A DNA stretch of 64,000 nucleotides from Candidatus Babelota bacterium (GTDB lineage Bacteria > Babelota > Babeliae > Babelales > JAUPTZ01): assembly GCA_030917815.1 (NCBI GenBank), contig JAUPTZ010000001.1:66102-130101 (forward strand), in the 5' to 3' direction. The notes beneath the pieces are model-generated. The model ran no database searches. It saw nothing but the letters and a program-made list of their open reading frames with translations, and was not told the origin of the DNA. Shown here piece by piece: positions 17,843-26,211 of the stretch. A program made the translations under genes and the position numbers. Positions within the stretch are counted from its first letter, which is position 1. Each line of letters opens with the position of its first letter.

Positions 17843-19123
17843 GTGGTAAAAAAGATTCGATGGCTCGTGGCGACAATAATGCTCCTTCTTGGTTTGAGTG
17901 CAGGGCTTTGGTATTCCTTGAAAATGCGAGGCACTACTACCAATCAAGCAATAACGGTTGATGTCAGTACGTCGGCGATCATTGCCAATGACTCTGAAAT
18001 TTTGGTTGCTCAGCCATTGCCAACCAATGTCTCAATGACCTTGCCAAAAGAGGCGGTACAAGGGAGGCGCATAATACATGATGGCCAAGTGCTTCTCGGC
18101 ACTACTATTCCCAAAACTGGTGAGCTTGGTCTTCTTGGCCGCTCACTGAGCGATGGCCTCTTTCTTCATCTTAACAAGACAAAAACAATGCGTTTTTCGC
18201 TTGATCAGCGCGATGATAGTGGGCAGGTGTACCGCGCTGTGCCACACATTCATGATCTTCTCGATAAGACCCCATTATTTTTCGCATCGTCGGGAGAAAT
18301 TGTTTTTGAAAAGGTCTACACGCCGATGCTTGCATGCAACGCACTCGCCTTGCTATTTCCGGTTATTGGTATGCGTTCGCATATAACCGAAGCGATGCCC
18401 ATAGTCTGGTATCGTCCGCCATATACACAAGAGATTGCAGCCTTGCTTGAGTATGCAATAGGCACACTAAAGCAAAATAAAATTGCGCTTTTTTACGAAG
18501 AAAGCACCTGGGGAATTGAGGCAAAGACTGCAGCCGAAGTTATGCTCCAGAAAAAATACAACCTTGCTGTTTGTGGAGCCTCCTCCTACCAACCAAATAC
18601 GGTGACGGTGCAGACGGCGGTTGCCGACATTAAAAAGAGTGCGCCGCAAATAATTCTCTGTCTTTCTAACGGTCGACCTACTTATAACTTTATTCGTGAA
18701 GCAATCAATCAGCAGCTTCACTACGCATCGTTTCTTGGGCTTTCACGCGTAGCAAATATTGCACCACAACTTCAAAAATCTCGCGGCATTGCCCTAACAA
18801 CCGCTTCGGTAGTGCCTAACCCCTATAATAGTCAGCTGCTTATCGTGCAAGAGTATCGTAAAAGCATGCAGCAATATCTTCCCAATAAAGGACTTTCCGG
18901 TGAATCGCTAGAAGGATACATTGCGGCCTCATTATTGGTTTATTTCTTGGGACAGTGCCCGACTACGGTAACCGTTGGTCAGTTGCTTACGCGTATCTGC
19001 AGTCCCAATGAGCTTCTTTTTAAGGGGCTTCGCCTACAATGTAAAAATAAAACACTTTCCCGGTCGGTATGGATTAACACCGGAGTCGATTCAGTGTGGC
19101 ATGAATATCGGGGAGAATCTTAG
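17843..19123 (+). CDS. Periplasmic ligand-binding protein (Peripla_BP_6 / Leu-Ile-Val-binding type)
   Basis: About 426 residues. An N-terminal membrane helix or signal (VVKKIRWLVATIMLLLGLSAGLWYSL) is followed by a type-1 periplasmic-binding fold: LLGTTIPKTGELGLLG (the family's first strand and ligand loop), IALFYEESTWGIEAK, APQIILCLSNGRPTYNFIREA, and SLEGYIAASLLVYFLG near the end. Such proteins bind amino acids or related ligands for ABC uptake, but no permease or ATPase is nearby. The next gene, 3 bases on, encodes an ion channel, so the binding protein may present or sense its ligand. The start is uncertain: GTG at 17843 was chosen over a GTG at 17810. A TATAAT at 17795-17800 could be the -10 box. 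Confidence 0.82.
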   Translation: MVKKIRWLVATIMLLLGLSAGLWYSLKMRGTTTNQAITVDVSTSAIIANDSEILVAQPLPTNVSMTLPKEAVQGRRIIHDGQVLLGTTIPKTGELGLLGRSLSDGLFLHLNKTKTMRFSLDQRDDSGQVYRAVPHIHDLLDKTPLFFASSGEIVFEKVYTPMLACNALALLFPVIGMRSHITEAMPIVWYRPPYTQEIAALLEYAIGTLKQNKIALFYEESTWGIEAKTAAEVMLQKKYNLAVCGASSYQPNTVTVQTAVADIKKSAPQIILCLSNGRPTYNFIREAINQQLHYASFLGLSRVANIAPQLQKSRGIALTTASVVPNPYNSQLLIVQEYRKSMQQYLPNKGLSGESLEGYIAASLLVYFLGQCPTTVTVGQLLTRICSPNELLFKGLRLQCKNKTLSRSVWINTGVDSVWHEYRGES

Positions 19124-19126
19124 TAT

Positions 19127-20194
19127 ATGATGCAAAATCTTTGGAACGCACTGCGCTCAGTTACCTTTAAAACCGTCATCCTGGTAGCTTCTTCCTGTGC
19201 AGTCATTGCATTTTTTGTGATAGCGCTTACTATTTTTAGGCCGGCAGATAACCAGCCAGATTTGCAATTAATTGATATGGAGATGCGTAAGCAAATTCGT
19301 GAATTTGCAAGCGTCGTAAAAACCGGTATGTATATTAAAAATTTTGAACTTTTTGATATTACCGGAGATCATTTTATTATCGGTGCAGTTTTGTGGTTTG
19401 AGTTTCTGACCGATGAAGTTATGCCGGAAACCATTCAAAACTTCTCATTTATCAATGGAAAAATATTAGAAAAATCTTCGGGCGATATTCGGGTGAATGG
19501 CCCCACTATGTTTATTAAATATGACTTACGCGTTGAGTTTAAAAGTGAGTTAAACTACTATCGATACCCGTTTGATGACCATCGCGTTTCACTGGTTATG
19601 ACCAATAATGGTGTTACACCAAATGAGTTGTATTTTACGATTGAGAATAGTTGTTTCTCGATGGCGCCCGATGTGTATACGGGAAATTGGGAAATAATTG
19701 GCCTTGATTCTGTGTGGGGATATTCAAAGCTGCAGCTTGATCCACGCGACGAAAGCAAAAAAATGCTTCGACCAGCCGTTGCATACAGCATCAATTTTGC
19801 GAAATCGAGCATTCGCAATATTATTATCATTTTTGTGCCCTTATTTATTGCGTTGCTTTTTGGTCTACTCACCTTTTTAATGGGCCTCTCTAATACATAC
19901 GATCGTATGCGCATGGGTGTTTCGGCATTAACCGCATTGTTAAGCTATCGATTTATTATTGATCGAATGATGCCGGCAGTTGGCTATTTGACGACAACCG
20001 ATTTGATTTATGTACTCTACTTGCTGCTGCTTATGGCAATATTTATTCTGCAAGTACTGCTAAGTTTGTATACCGAGTTTGGCAAGGGAATACCGGAGAA
20101 ATCGGCCGCATGGCTCCAACGCATGCACGATGTGGCTTACCTTGTGTGTATCGCAATTTTTGTCGGATATAGTGCGTATGTATTGGTATGGTAA
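19127..20194 (+). CDS. Pentameric ligand-gated ion channel (Cys-loop receptor) homologue
   Basis: 355 residues. Residues about 17-37 are an extra N-terminal membrane helix. Residues 50-228 are a beta-rich extracellular-type domain holding YPFDDH at 147-152, the counterpart of the FPFDxQ element of the pro-loop; the flanking Cys-loop cysteines are absent, as in other bacterial members. Four membrane helices follow: M1 about 231-253 with the conserved proline at 238; M2 about 260-280 (DRMRMGVSALTALLSYRF); M3 about 286-313, led by MPAVGYLTTTD, the LPxxSYLTxxD-like M2-M3 loop; and M4 about 334-355. This layout is specific for pLGICs such as GLIC and ELIC. The ligand and ion selectivity are unknown. 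Confidence 0.88.
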   Translation: MMQNLWNALRSVTFKTVILVASSCAVIAFFVIALTIFRPADNQPDLQLIDMEMRKQIREFASVVKTGMYIKNFELFDITGDHFIIGAVLWFEFLTDEVMPETIQNFSFINGKILEKSSGDIRVNGPTMFIKYDLRVEFKSELNYYRYPFDDHRVSLVMTNNGVTPNELYFTIENSCFSMAPDVYTGNWEIIGLDSVWGYSKLQLDPRDESKKMLRPAVAYSINFAKSSIRNIIIIFVPLFIALLFGLLTFLMGLSNTYDRMRMGVSALTALLSYRFIIDRMMPAVGYLTTTDLIYVLYLLLLMAIFILQVLLSLYTEFGKGIPEKSAAWLQRMHDVAYLVCIAIFVGYSAYVLVW

Positions 20195-20202
20195 GGAGCC
20201 CG

Positions 20203-21981
20203 ATGAAGAAATCAATGACGCATCATTTTAGCGCAATACCGCGTGTCGTTTCTATCGCCACCGCGGTTATTATTGTTCTATTGTTCGCCGCGGTAATTAT
20301 GACACCAGAGCGAATTTGCATTAGCGGCCTAAATACACTTGAAGAGGCGTCCGCCTATGCTCATGCAATGCCGGAACTTCCACCAACCGATAATACCAAC
20401 TTAGTTCGCCCTGACTACAGCACATTCTATCGTGCAACGGCGGCCGGCTATTGGCTGAGAAAGTTGCGCGCCATAGCCTGCTGCTTGGGGATTCGTACGC
20501 AATTTACCTGGTCACCCCTATACTTCAGATCGTTGCTTGAAATCTCATTAACGCGGCTTAAAAATACCAAGGTTGAAAAAAATATTGTGTATAAAATGGC
20601 GCCGAGCGGTCGGTCGCGCTACATAATTATTGGTGACCTCTATGGCGCCTATCACTCTGTGGTTCGCAATTTACTCAAATTGCAGGAGTTAAAAATCCTT
20701 GATAACTCATTAAAAATTGTTGCTCCTGACACCTACATTGTTTTTATGGGGTCGGCCATTTCTCGTTCGCCCTATGGCATGGAAACCCTTGGGCTCATTT
20801 TGCGCTTAATGGAAATGAACCTTGATACGGTTATTTACTTGCGTGGCAATCATGAAGATAACAAGTACTGGGAAGCTTTTGGCCTAAAAGAGCAACTGGA
20901 GCTTAAATATGGCGCCGAATCTGAGGCGGTGGTGGCAACAATCAACGCCATTTTTATGCATTTACCACTCGGGCTTTATCTTGCCGTGCCCGAAGTGCCG
21001 GAGCATTTTGTAAAGCTTTCTTATTTGGGTAGTGATGAAAGCACTAAGCTCAAAGAGGATAACTATGCCCATTTCTTGGAGGCTCCGCAGGTCGGCATTC
21101 TGGATAAACACGAAATAAAGCAGAGCACAACGCATAACAATAAAATTGTAATCGATGGTGGATTTCATTCGGAAAAAAAGCGGCAAACCTTTCAGGAAAA
21201 TCGCGGCTTGCGGCGATTGCCCGATGATGCCGGAAGCATCACCTGGACCGTCATGTCGGCACCAACACTGGTAATGCAAAAAGGATTCAAGTTTATTAGC
21301 GATGCATTTGCCATTGTGCAGGTAGCACCACGTAAAGAAGATTGGATGGTTACTGAGTACTCGCAAGACTCATTGAAAAAAGATGGCTATAAAACAACCG
21401 AATTCCAGTTCTTTACCGGTGCAACCGCCGCCGATAAACGAGCAATTGGACAGCTTGATAGTTCAATTGAGAAAAAAACTGATGAGAAAAAAGCTGATCC
21501 AGTGATAGAAAAAACGCCTATCGCCGTGGCACCAATGCCTGCGAAGGTCGATATTTTAGGCACATCTGAACTCCAAACGGCGATTCATAGTAATTTCATT
21601 CAAACGCTTATTGGGGGTCGTAAAAAGAAGAAGCCGATGCCAGCGGTCGCAGCACCTACGCCAGCAATACCAGCTGCGCATCTCGTAGCGCCAATTGCAG
21701 CGCCAGTGGTCGCAGCACCTGCGCTGCCTCAGCGCTCTGTTGCCCCGACCGGTGCTCCTTCGGTGGCAGCTTCAGTCGCAGCATCATCCTCACCACTTAT
21801 TTCACCATTCTCAGTGCCATTGCCATCGGCAAATCCGGCACCAACATCGGCTGTAGCGGCGCCGACTACTTCTACGGTTACTACAAAGGCTGGTGAGATG
21901 TCTATTACGATCGGTACGCCAACCAAAGATGCGGTTTCGCACACAATGGTATTGCCACTGACATTGACGATTAAGGATTGA
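20203..21981 (+). CDS. Membrane-anchored, motif-degenerate PPP-type phosphatase-like protein
   Basis: 592 residues from the ATG at 20203 (AAGGAG just upstream, 8 bases after the channel gene). Residues about 12-36 form one membrane anchor. A calcineurin-like PPP domain spans about 138-350. GDxHG is GDLYG (144-148, metal-ligand His replaced by Tyr), GDxVDRG is GSAISRS (184-190, lost), RGNHED is kept (214-219), and TVMSAP corresponds to the late TxFSAP motif. The HGG motif is not recognisable. Two metal ligands are therefore missing and activity is doubtful. Residues about 430-570 are an Ala/Pro/Val-rich linker, then a short Thr-rich tail. Topology places the domain outside the cytoplasm, next to the channel. 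Confidence 0.75.
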   Translation: MKKSMTHHFSAIPRVVSIATAVIIVLLFAAVIMTPERICISGLNTLEEASAYAHAMPELPPTDNTNLVRPDYSTFYRATAAGYWLRKLRAIACCLGIRTQFTWSPLYFRSLLEISLTRLKNTKVEKNIVYKMAPSGRSRYIIIGDLYGAYHSVVRNLLKLQELKILDNSLKIVAPDTYIVFMGSAISRSPYGMETLGLILRLMEMNLDTVIYLRGNHEDNKYWEAFGLKEQLELKYGAESEAVVATINAIFMHLPLGLYLAVPEVPEHFVKLSYLGSDESTKLKEDNYAHFLEAPQVGILDKHEIKQSTTHNNKIVIDGGFHSEKKRQTFQENRGLRRLPDDAGSITWTVMSAPTLVMQKGFKFISDAFAIVQVAPRKEDWMVTEYSQDSLKKDGYKTTEFQFFTGATAADKRAIGQLDSSIEKKTDEKKADPVIEKTPIAVAPMPAKVDILGTSELQTAIHSNFIQTLIGGRKKKKPMPAVAAPTPAIPAAHLVAPIAAPVVAAPALPQRSVAPTGAPSVAASVAASSSPLISPFSVPLPSANPAPTSAVAAPTTSTVTTKAGEMSITIGTPTKDAVSHTMVLPLTLTIKD

Positions 21982-22007
21982 GTGGCGCATTTTACCGAAA
22001 TTTGCTA

Positions 22008-22165
22008 GGATTGCCGCCCTTGCCGTCTTTGCGAGGAGCGTCTAAGCGACGTGGCAATCCAGACAGAAATAGCTATCTGATTCCACAGTTTTGCTGGATC
22101 ACCACGGGCTGACAAAGCAGCCCTCGTGAAGACGAGCGCATGAGCGCTCTCGGCAAAAATAAATG
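22008..22165 (-). repeat. Dispersed palindromic intergenic repeat, copy B
   Basis: Reverse-oriented copy between the PPP-like gene and proS. On + it reads CGTCTTTGCGAGGAGCG, GACGTGGCAATCCAG, a spacer, CTGGATCACCACGGGC. Its reverse complement aligns with 56205-56397 over GCCCGTGGTGATCCAG, the spacer and CTGGATTGCCACGTCGCTT. The end drifts into GAGCGCATGAGCGCTC, a further small palindrome. Confidence 0.7.
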
Positions 22166-22205
22166 CTCAATTAAATATGGTTAATTAACATTTCAGGAGT
22201 CTCTC

Positions 22206-23654
22206 ATGAGCAGCGGCAAGTTGCCATCGAAGTCACACGATTTTTTCGGTTGGTATAATGAAGTTATCTATCAAGCGCAATTGGTAGATGAAAGTCCCAC
22301 TCGTGGCTGCGTGGTACTCCGTCCATATGGATATGCATTATGGGAAAACATCGTGCATATTATGGATAAGCGGTTTAAAGAAAAAGGTATTGAGAACGCC
22401 TACTTTCCGCTTCTTATTCCTGAGTCATTTTTAAAAAAAGAAGCAAAGCACGTTGAGGGCTTTTCGCCGGAACTGGCCGTAGTAACTCACGCCGGTGGCA
22501 AGCAACTTGAAGAACCGTACGTCATTCGTCCAACTTCTGAAACTATAATCTATCATATGATGGCCCGCTGGATTACTTCATGGCGTGATTTACCAATGCA
22601 ACTCAATCAATGGGCAAACGTGGTGCGCTGGGAAATGCGTACTCGTCCATTCTTGCGCACCTCAGAGTTTTTGTGGCAAGAGGGGCATACCGCCCATGCA
22701 ACACGAGAAGAAGCCCTTGAGAAAGCCAAAGAAATGCTTGGGGTATATATAAAATTTATTACGGAAGAATTGTGTATTCCTATTTTTGCTGGTGAGAAAA
22801 CGCCGAAAGAAAGATTTGCTGGTGGAGATGCTACCTTTACCATGGAAGGCATGATGCCTGACGGCAAAGCGCTTCAAATGGGCACGAGTCATTTGTTAGC
22901 CCATTCATTTCCGGCCGCTTACGGCGTACAATTTCAAGACAAAGATGGGCAGATGAAATCGCCATGGTGTACCAGTTGGGGAACCACTACGCGGATGATT
23001 GGTGCGGCCGTTATGGTGCATGGTGACGATGCTGGCCTGGTCTTGCCACCAGCTATTGCGCAATATCAGGTGGTGATTGTGCCAATTTTTAAAACCGATG
23101 AAGAAAAAGTAACGGTACTTGCCGCTGCAAACGCACAAAAACAAGCACTTGAAAATGCCGACATACGTGTACACATTGATGCGCGTGACGAGCGGCCTGG
23201 CGCAAAGTTTTTCCACTGGGAGCTTCGCGGCGTCCCGATTCGTCTAGAGCTTGGACCTCGCGATGTTGCGCAACAGTCGTTGATGATGGCGCCACGCATT
23301 GTTGCTGAAGGAGCCGATCGTAAAATTACAGTAGCTTTTGATGCATTAGTTGGCACCGTACACGGTGCACTAAAAACCTTTGCCCAGCTACTCTTTACGC
23401 GCGCAAAAACCTATCGCGATGCACAGCTTTCAAATGCGACCAAGGGCACTCTAGAATCGTTTGGTAAAAACATTGAGGCATATAACGGGTTTGTAAAAGC
23501 CGGCTGGTGCTTTGACCGGGCATGCGAAGAGGCGTTGGTTGCTTATAAAGGCAGTATTCGCTGTATTCTTGACGAAATGGTCCCTGATGAGGCACAGTGC
23601 TTCGGCTGTCAAAAGCCGGCCACTCATGTAGTGCTGGCGGCCAAAAGCTATTAG
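22206..23654 (+). CDS. proS: Prolyl-tRNA synthetase, type 3 (archaeal/eukaryotic-like)
   Basis: 482 residues. It charges tRNA-Pro. Class II motifs are present: motif 2 around VVRWEMRTRPFLRTSEFLWQE, where FLRTSEFLWQEGHTAHAT is typical of the archaeal-type ProRS, and motif 3 in the GTTTRMIGAAVMVHGDD region. The anticodon-binding domain follows (VVIVPIF..., then the DARDERPGAKFFHWELRGVPIRLELGPRD stretch). The C-terminus has CFGC, part of the zinc-binding tail of this type. There is no bacterial-type editing insertion. AGGAG precedes the ATG. Type 3 ProRS occurs in scattered bacteria, including many host-associated ones. Confidence 0.96.
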   Translation: MSSGKLPSKSHDFFGWYNEVIYQAQLVDESPTRGCVVLRPYGYALWENIVHIMDKRFKEKGIENAYFPLLIPESFLKKEAKHVEGFSPELAVVTHAGGKQLEEPYVIRPTSETIIYHMMARWITSWRDLPMQLNQWANVVRWEMRTRPFLRTSEFLWQEGHTAHATREEALEKAKEMLGVYIKFITEELCIPIFAGEKTPKERFAGGDATFTMEGMMPDGKALQMGTSHLLAHSFPAAYGVQFQDKDGQMKSPWCTSWGTTTRMIGAAVMVHGDDAGLVLPPAIAQYQVVIVPIFKTDEEKVTVLAAANAQKQALENADIRVHIDARDERPGAKFFHWELRGVPIRLELGPRDVAQQSLMMAPRIVAEGADRKITVAFDALVGTVHGALKTFAQLLFTRAKTYRDAQLSNATKGTLESFGKNIEAYNGFVKAGWCFDRACEEALVAYKGSIRCILDEMVPDEAQCFGCQKPATHVVLAAKSY

Positions 23655-23680
23655 CCATTTCTTACCGCTGCGTGTTTTTT

Positions 23681-24610
23681 ATGTCGACACTTGCTACCGT
23701 CGTTGACTATCGCTCGTTATTTCAATCCTATTTGTTGACCGAGAAGCGCTTATCGCGCAACTCGGTCAGCGCCTATATGACCGATGTGTCACAGCTTAGT
23801 GAATATCTTGAGCAGAAATATGCGATTGCTTTGGGGCAAGCGACCGGTGCGCAATTGAAGACCTACGTGCGCTTTTTGCATAATTCAAAATCACAGCCCC
23901 GCACCATTGCGCGTAAAATATCGGCATTCAAGGTGCTTTACGCCTTTCTTGCTGAACGATATAAAGCAGAAAATGCGGCCGAAGTACTTATTATTCCAAA
24001 AATTGAAAAGTCGTTGCCAACCTATTTAACCCATGATGAAATTCAGGCGTTGATTCAATCGGCGATGGTTGATGAATCACTAAAGGGGCGTCGGAATCTA
24101 ATTATGCTGCAGCTGCTCTATGCGACCGGCTTGCGCATTACCGAATTGGTGATGCTGCGGCTTGAGAATATTCATTTTGATACCGGCTTCTTAAGCGTCA
24201 TTGGTAAAGGTGGTCGTCAGCGAGATATTCCGGTACCCATGCAAATTGGTGAAGCATTACACTATTATACTCGCACTATACTGCCACCACTGTTGGTTGA
24301 TGCTGGCGCTACCGTTGGGGCTAAAACGTTATTATTTCCCACCGTGCGTAATGGTAAAATAACCGCAATAACGCGGCAGGCTTTCTGGGGCATTCTTAAA
24401 AAAATGCTCGTGGGATCCGGTATTACTAAAAACGTTTCTCCACATACGTTGCGCCACTCATTGGCTACGCACTTACTGCAGGCCGGCGCCGATATTCGTT
24501 CGCTTCAGCTCTGGCTTGGGCATGAACAAATGAGCACCGTCGAGATTTATACCCATCTCGATAAGCATATGGTGCGCAAGGCCTACGATAAAAAGCACCC
24601 GCGCGCATAG
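23681..24610 (+). CDS. Tyrosine recombinase XerC/XerD
   Basis: 309 residues from the ATG at 23681. Residues about 5-95 are the SAM-like core-binding domain (KRLSRNSVSAYMTDVSQL). The catalytic domain follows with all active-site residues visible: Arg in ATGLRITEL, Lys in GKGGRQR, HTLRHSLATHLL, LGHEQMSTVEIYTH with the nucleophilic Tyr. Length and lack of phage neighbours favour the housekeeping chromosome-dimer resolution enzyme over a mobile integrase. XerC and XerD cannot be told apart here. The usual N-terminal spacing is preserved; the upstream ribosome-binding site is weak. Confidence 0.93.
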   Translation: MSTLATVVDYRSLFQSYLLTEKRLSRNSVSAYMTDVSQLSEYLEQKYAIALGQATGAQLKTYVRFLHNSKSQPRTIARKISAFKVLYAFLAERYKAENAAEVLIIPKIEKSLPTYLTHDEIQALIQSAMVDESLKGRRNLIMLQLLYATGLRITELVMLRLENIHFDTGFLSVIGKGGRQRDIPVPMQIGEALHYYTRTILPPLLVDAGATVGAKTLLFPTVRNGKITAITRQAFWGILKKMLVGSGITKNVSPHTLRHSLATHLLQAGADIRSLQLWLGHEQMSTVEIYTHLDKHMVRKAYDKKHPRA

Positions 24611-24684
24611 CGCCGATGGCAATCCATTGCATCAGATTTTCCTCATTGCTAGAATCCCCGGTGTATTTATAGTGAGGGGGTGGC

Positions 24685-24972
24685 ATGGTACTTCTAAAAC
24701 GGATTTTTTTGATTGGCGCTTTTATTCTATGCGGCGTCAGGATGCACGCGTTTGACACCGAATATATGGAGTGGGCGCTGGGCTTTTCTCAGATACCGGA
24801 GAGGTATTGCATCTGCGTCAAGGATGGCGTATCTCCGGTTAAATATATGGCCATGTTTTGCTGTAGTCCGATCTATGCCTGCCATACCATAGCCTGTGAA
24901 AAGAATTGGGAGAGAATATGTACTATGCTTAGGCAAGAGCGGGAAAAAGCTGAGTTGAACAAAATGGATTAG
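24685..24972 (+). CDS. Small secreted Cys-rich protein, unknown function
   Basis: 95 residues. MVLLKRIFLIGAFILCGVRMHAF is a signal peptide. The mature part has six cysteines in 40 residues (YCICV, FCCSP, YACHTIACEK, ICTML), which suggests disulfides outside the cytoplasm. GAGGGGG lies just before the ATG. No family is recognised. Confidence 0.65.
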   Translation: MVLLKRIFLIGAFILCGVRMHAFDTEYMEWALGFSQIPERYCICVKDGVSPVKYMAMFCCSPIYACHTIACEKNWERICTMLRQEREKAELNKMD

Positions 24973-24989
24973 CATCGTAGACTTATCCT

Positions 24990-25018
24990 TTGACCGTATT
25001 GGCTAATTTCTCTATACT
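24990..25018 (+). promoter_or_regulatory. Sigma70-type promoter of dnaN
   Basis: TTGACC (24990-24995) and TATACT (25013-25018) with a 17-base spacer, 42 bases before the dnaN ATG. Each hexamer has one mismatch. It gives dnaN-recF their own promoter. Confidence 0.65.
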
Positions 25019-25060
25019 CGTTAGCTATATACGTATAACTCTTTTTCTCTGAGGCTTTTC

Positions 25061-26197
25061 ATGTCACTGAGCATTGCGCCCAACTCTTTTGTGATTGGTC
25101 AACAGACCATTTTTTCACTGTTAAGCTCTATGCAGCCGATCTGCAACAAGCGCACGCCGCTTGAGAGTACCGAATGCATTTTGTTTGCTATTACGCCGCG
25201 AGAGCTGACTATTAAAGCAACCGACATGGAAATTAGCCTACAAGCAACGGCCGAGATTGAAAGTTCAGTGAATGAAACCATGAGCTTTTTGGTGTCTGGC
25301 AAGCGCATATTTGATATCGTTAAAGAAATGGATGGCGACATTGCATTTACGTTACAAGGCAATGCTTTAAACCTTCGCTCGGGCGGCGTTGATTTGTCAC
25401 TTAATATTAAATCGGCACAAGATTTTCCGGCTTTCCCGGAGCGCATTGAAAATTTAATGCACATCGATGCATCGTTTCTGGTTGGCCTCCTTAATAAGGT
25501 CTCATTCCTCGTCCCTTCAAATAATTCAAATGCGGCGCTTAATGGGTTGCTGTTGGAGATTGATAATAAAGGCACGAGTATGGTTGCCACCGACGGACAT
25601 TCGTTGGCTCGCGTAACTACAAGCAAGTACACGCTCTCTGAAAAACATAAATGGTTGCTGCCAAAGCGAGCGGTGATGGAACTCAAAAAAATTATTGAAG
25701 TCGGCGGCACCGAGCAAGTGTTCTTGGGAACCTGCGGAAGCCAACTGGTATTCTCTGGCCCCAACTTTAATTTCTTCACTAAGCTTATTGCAAGCCCGTT
25801 TCCTGAGTATGCGCCAATTCTTGATAAGCAAGGATTTATTCCGGCCCGCGTGCATCGCGGTGATTTTAGTCGCACGCTGAAGCGCACCGGCTGCCTGCTT
25901 GCCGGCCAATTCTTGTCAACGACCTTTACCTTTGCTAAAGAAGGCTTAGATGTGAAGTTGAACAACAAAGAAGTTGGCTCGCTCAAAGAATCGTTACCGC
26001 TCAGCATGTTTGAAGGGGTTACGGTGGAAAGTCGTTTCTACTCACCGTACTTGCTTAATGGCCTTCAGGTGCTATCGGGTGACACCGTTAACTTTCATAT
26101 TAAGAACAGCATGCGACCAATCATTTTTGATGATGTACATGAAGAGTTTTCATTTACCTACTTGGTGATGCCGGTGAGTGCGGTTAACGCTTCGTAA
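25061..26197 (+). CDS. dnaN: DNA polymerase III beta subunit (sliding clamp)
   Basis: 378 residues. The homodimeric clamp ties Pol III to DNA. Three repeats of the clamp fold are evident, with the family segments ALNGLLLEI and MVATDGHSLARV in the middle domain and FTYLVMPV at the C-terminus (usual YLIMPMR-like). GAGG precedes the ATG. recF follows after 14 bases, as in many dnaA-dnaN-recF clusters, though dnaA and gyrB are not in the window. Confidence 0.96.
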   Translation: MSLSIAPNSFVIGQQTIFSLLSSMQPICNKRTPLESTECILFAITPRELTIKATDMEISLQATAEIESSVNETMSFLVSGKRIFDIVKEMDGDIAFTLQGNALNLRSGGVDLSLNIKSAQDFPAFPERIENLMHIDASFLVGLLNKVSFLVPSNNSNAALNGLLLEIDNKGTSMVATDGHSLARVTTSKYTLSEKHKWLLPKRAVMELKKIIEVGGTEQVFLGTCGSQLVFSGPNFNFFTKLIASPFPEYAPILDKQGFIPARVHRGDFSRTLKRTGCLLAGQFLSTTFTFAKEGLDVKLNNKEVGSLKESLPLSMFEGVTVESRFYSPYLLNGLQVLSGDTVNFHIKNSMRPIIFDDVHEEFSFTYLVMPVSAVNAS

Positions 26198-26211
26198 CCA
26201 TTAGGTTGTTT

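Noticed and set aside
23681..24610. Phage or integron integrase
   Set aside because: No phage genes, att repeats or cassettes nearby; length and motifs fit housekeeping Xer.
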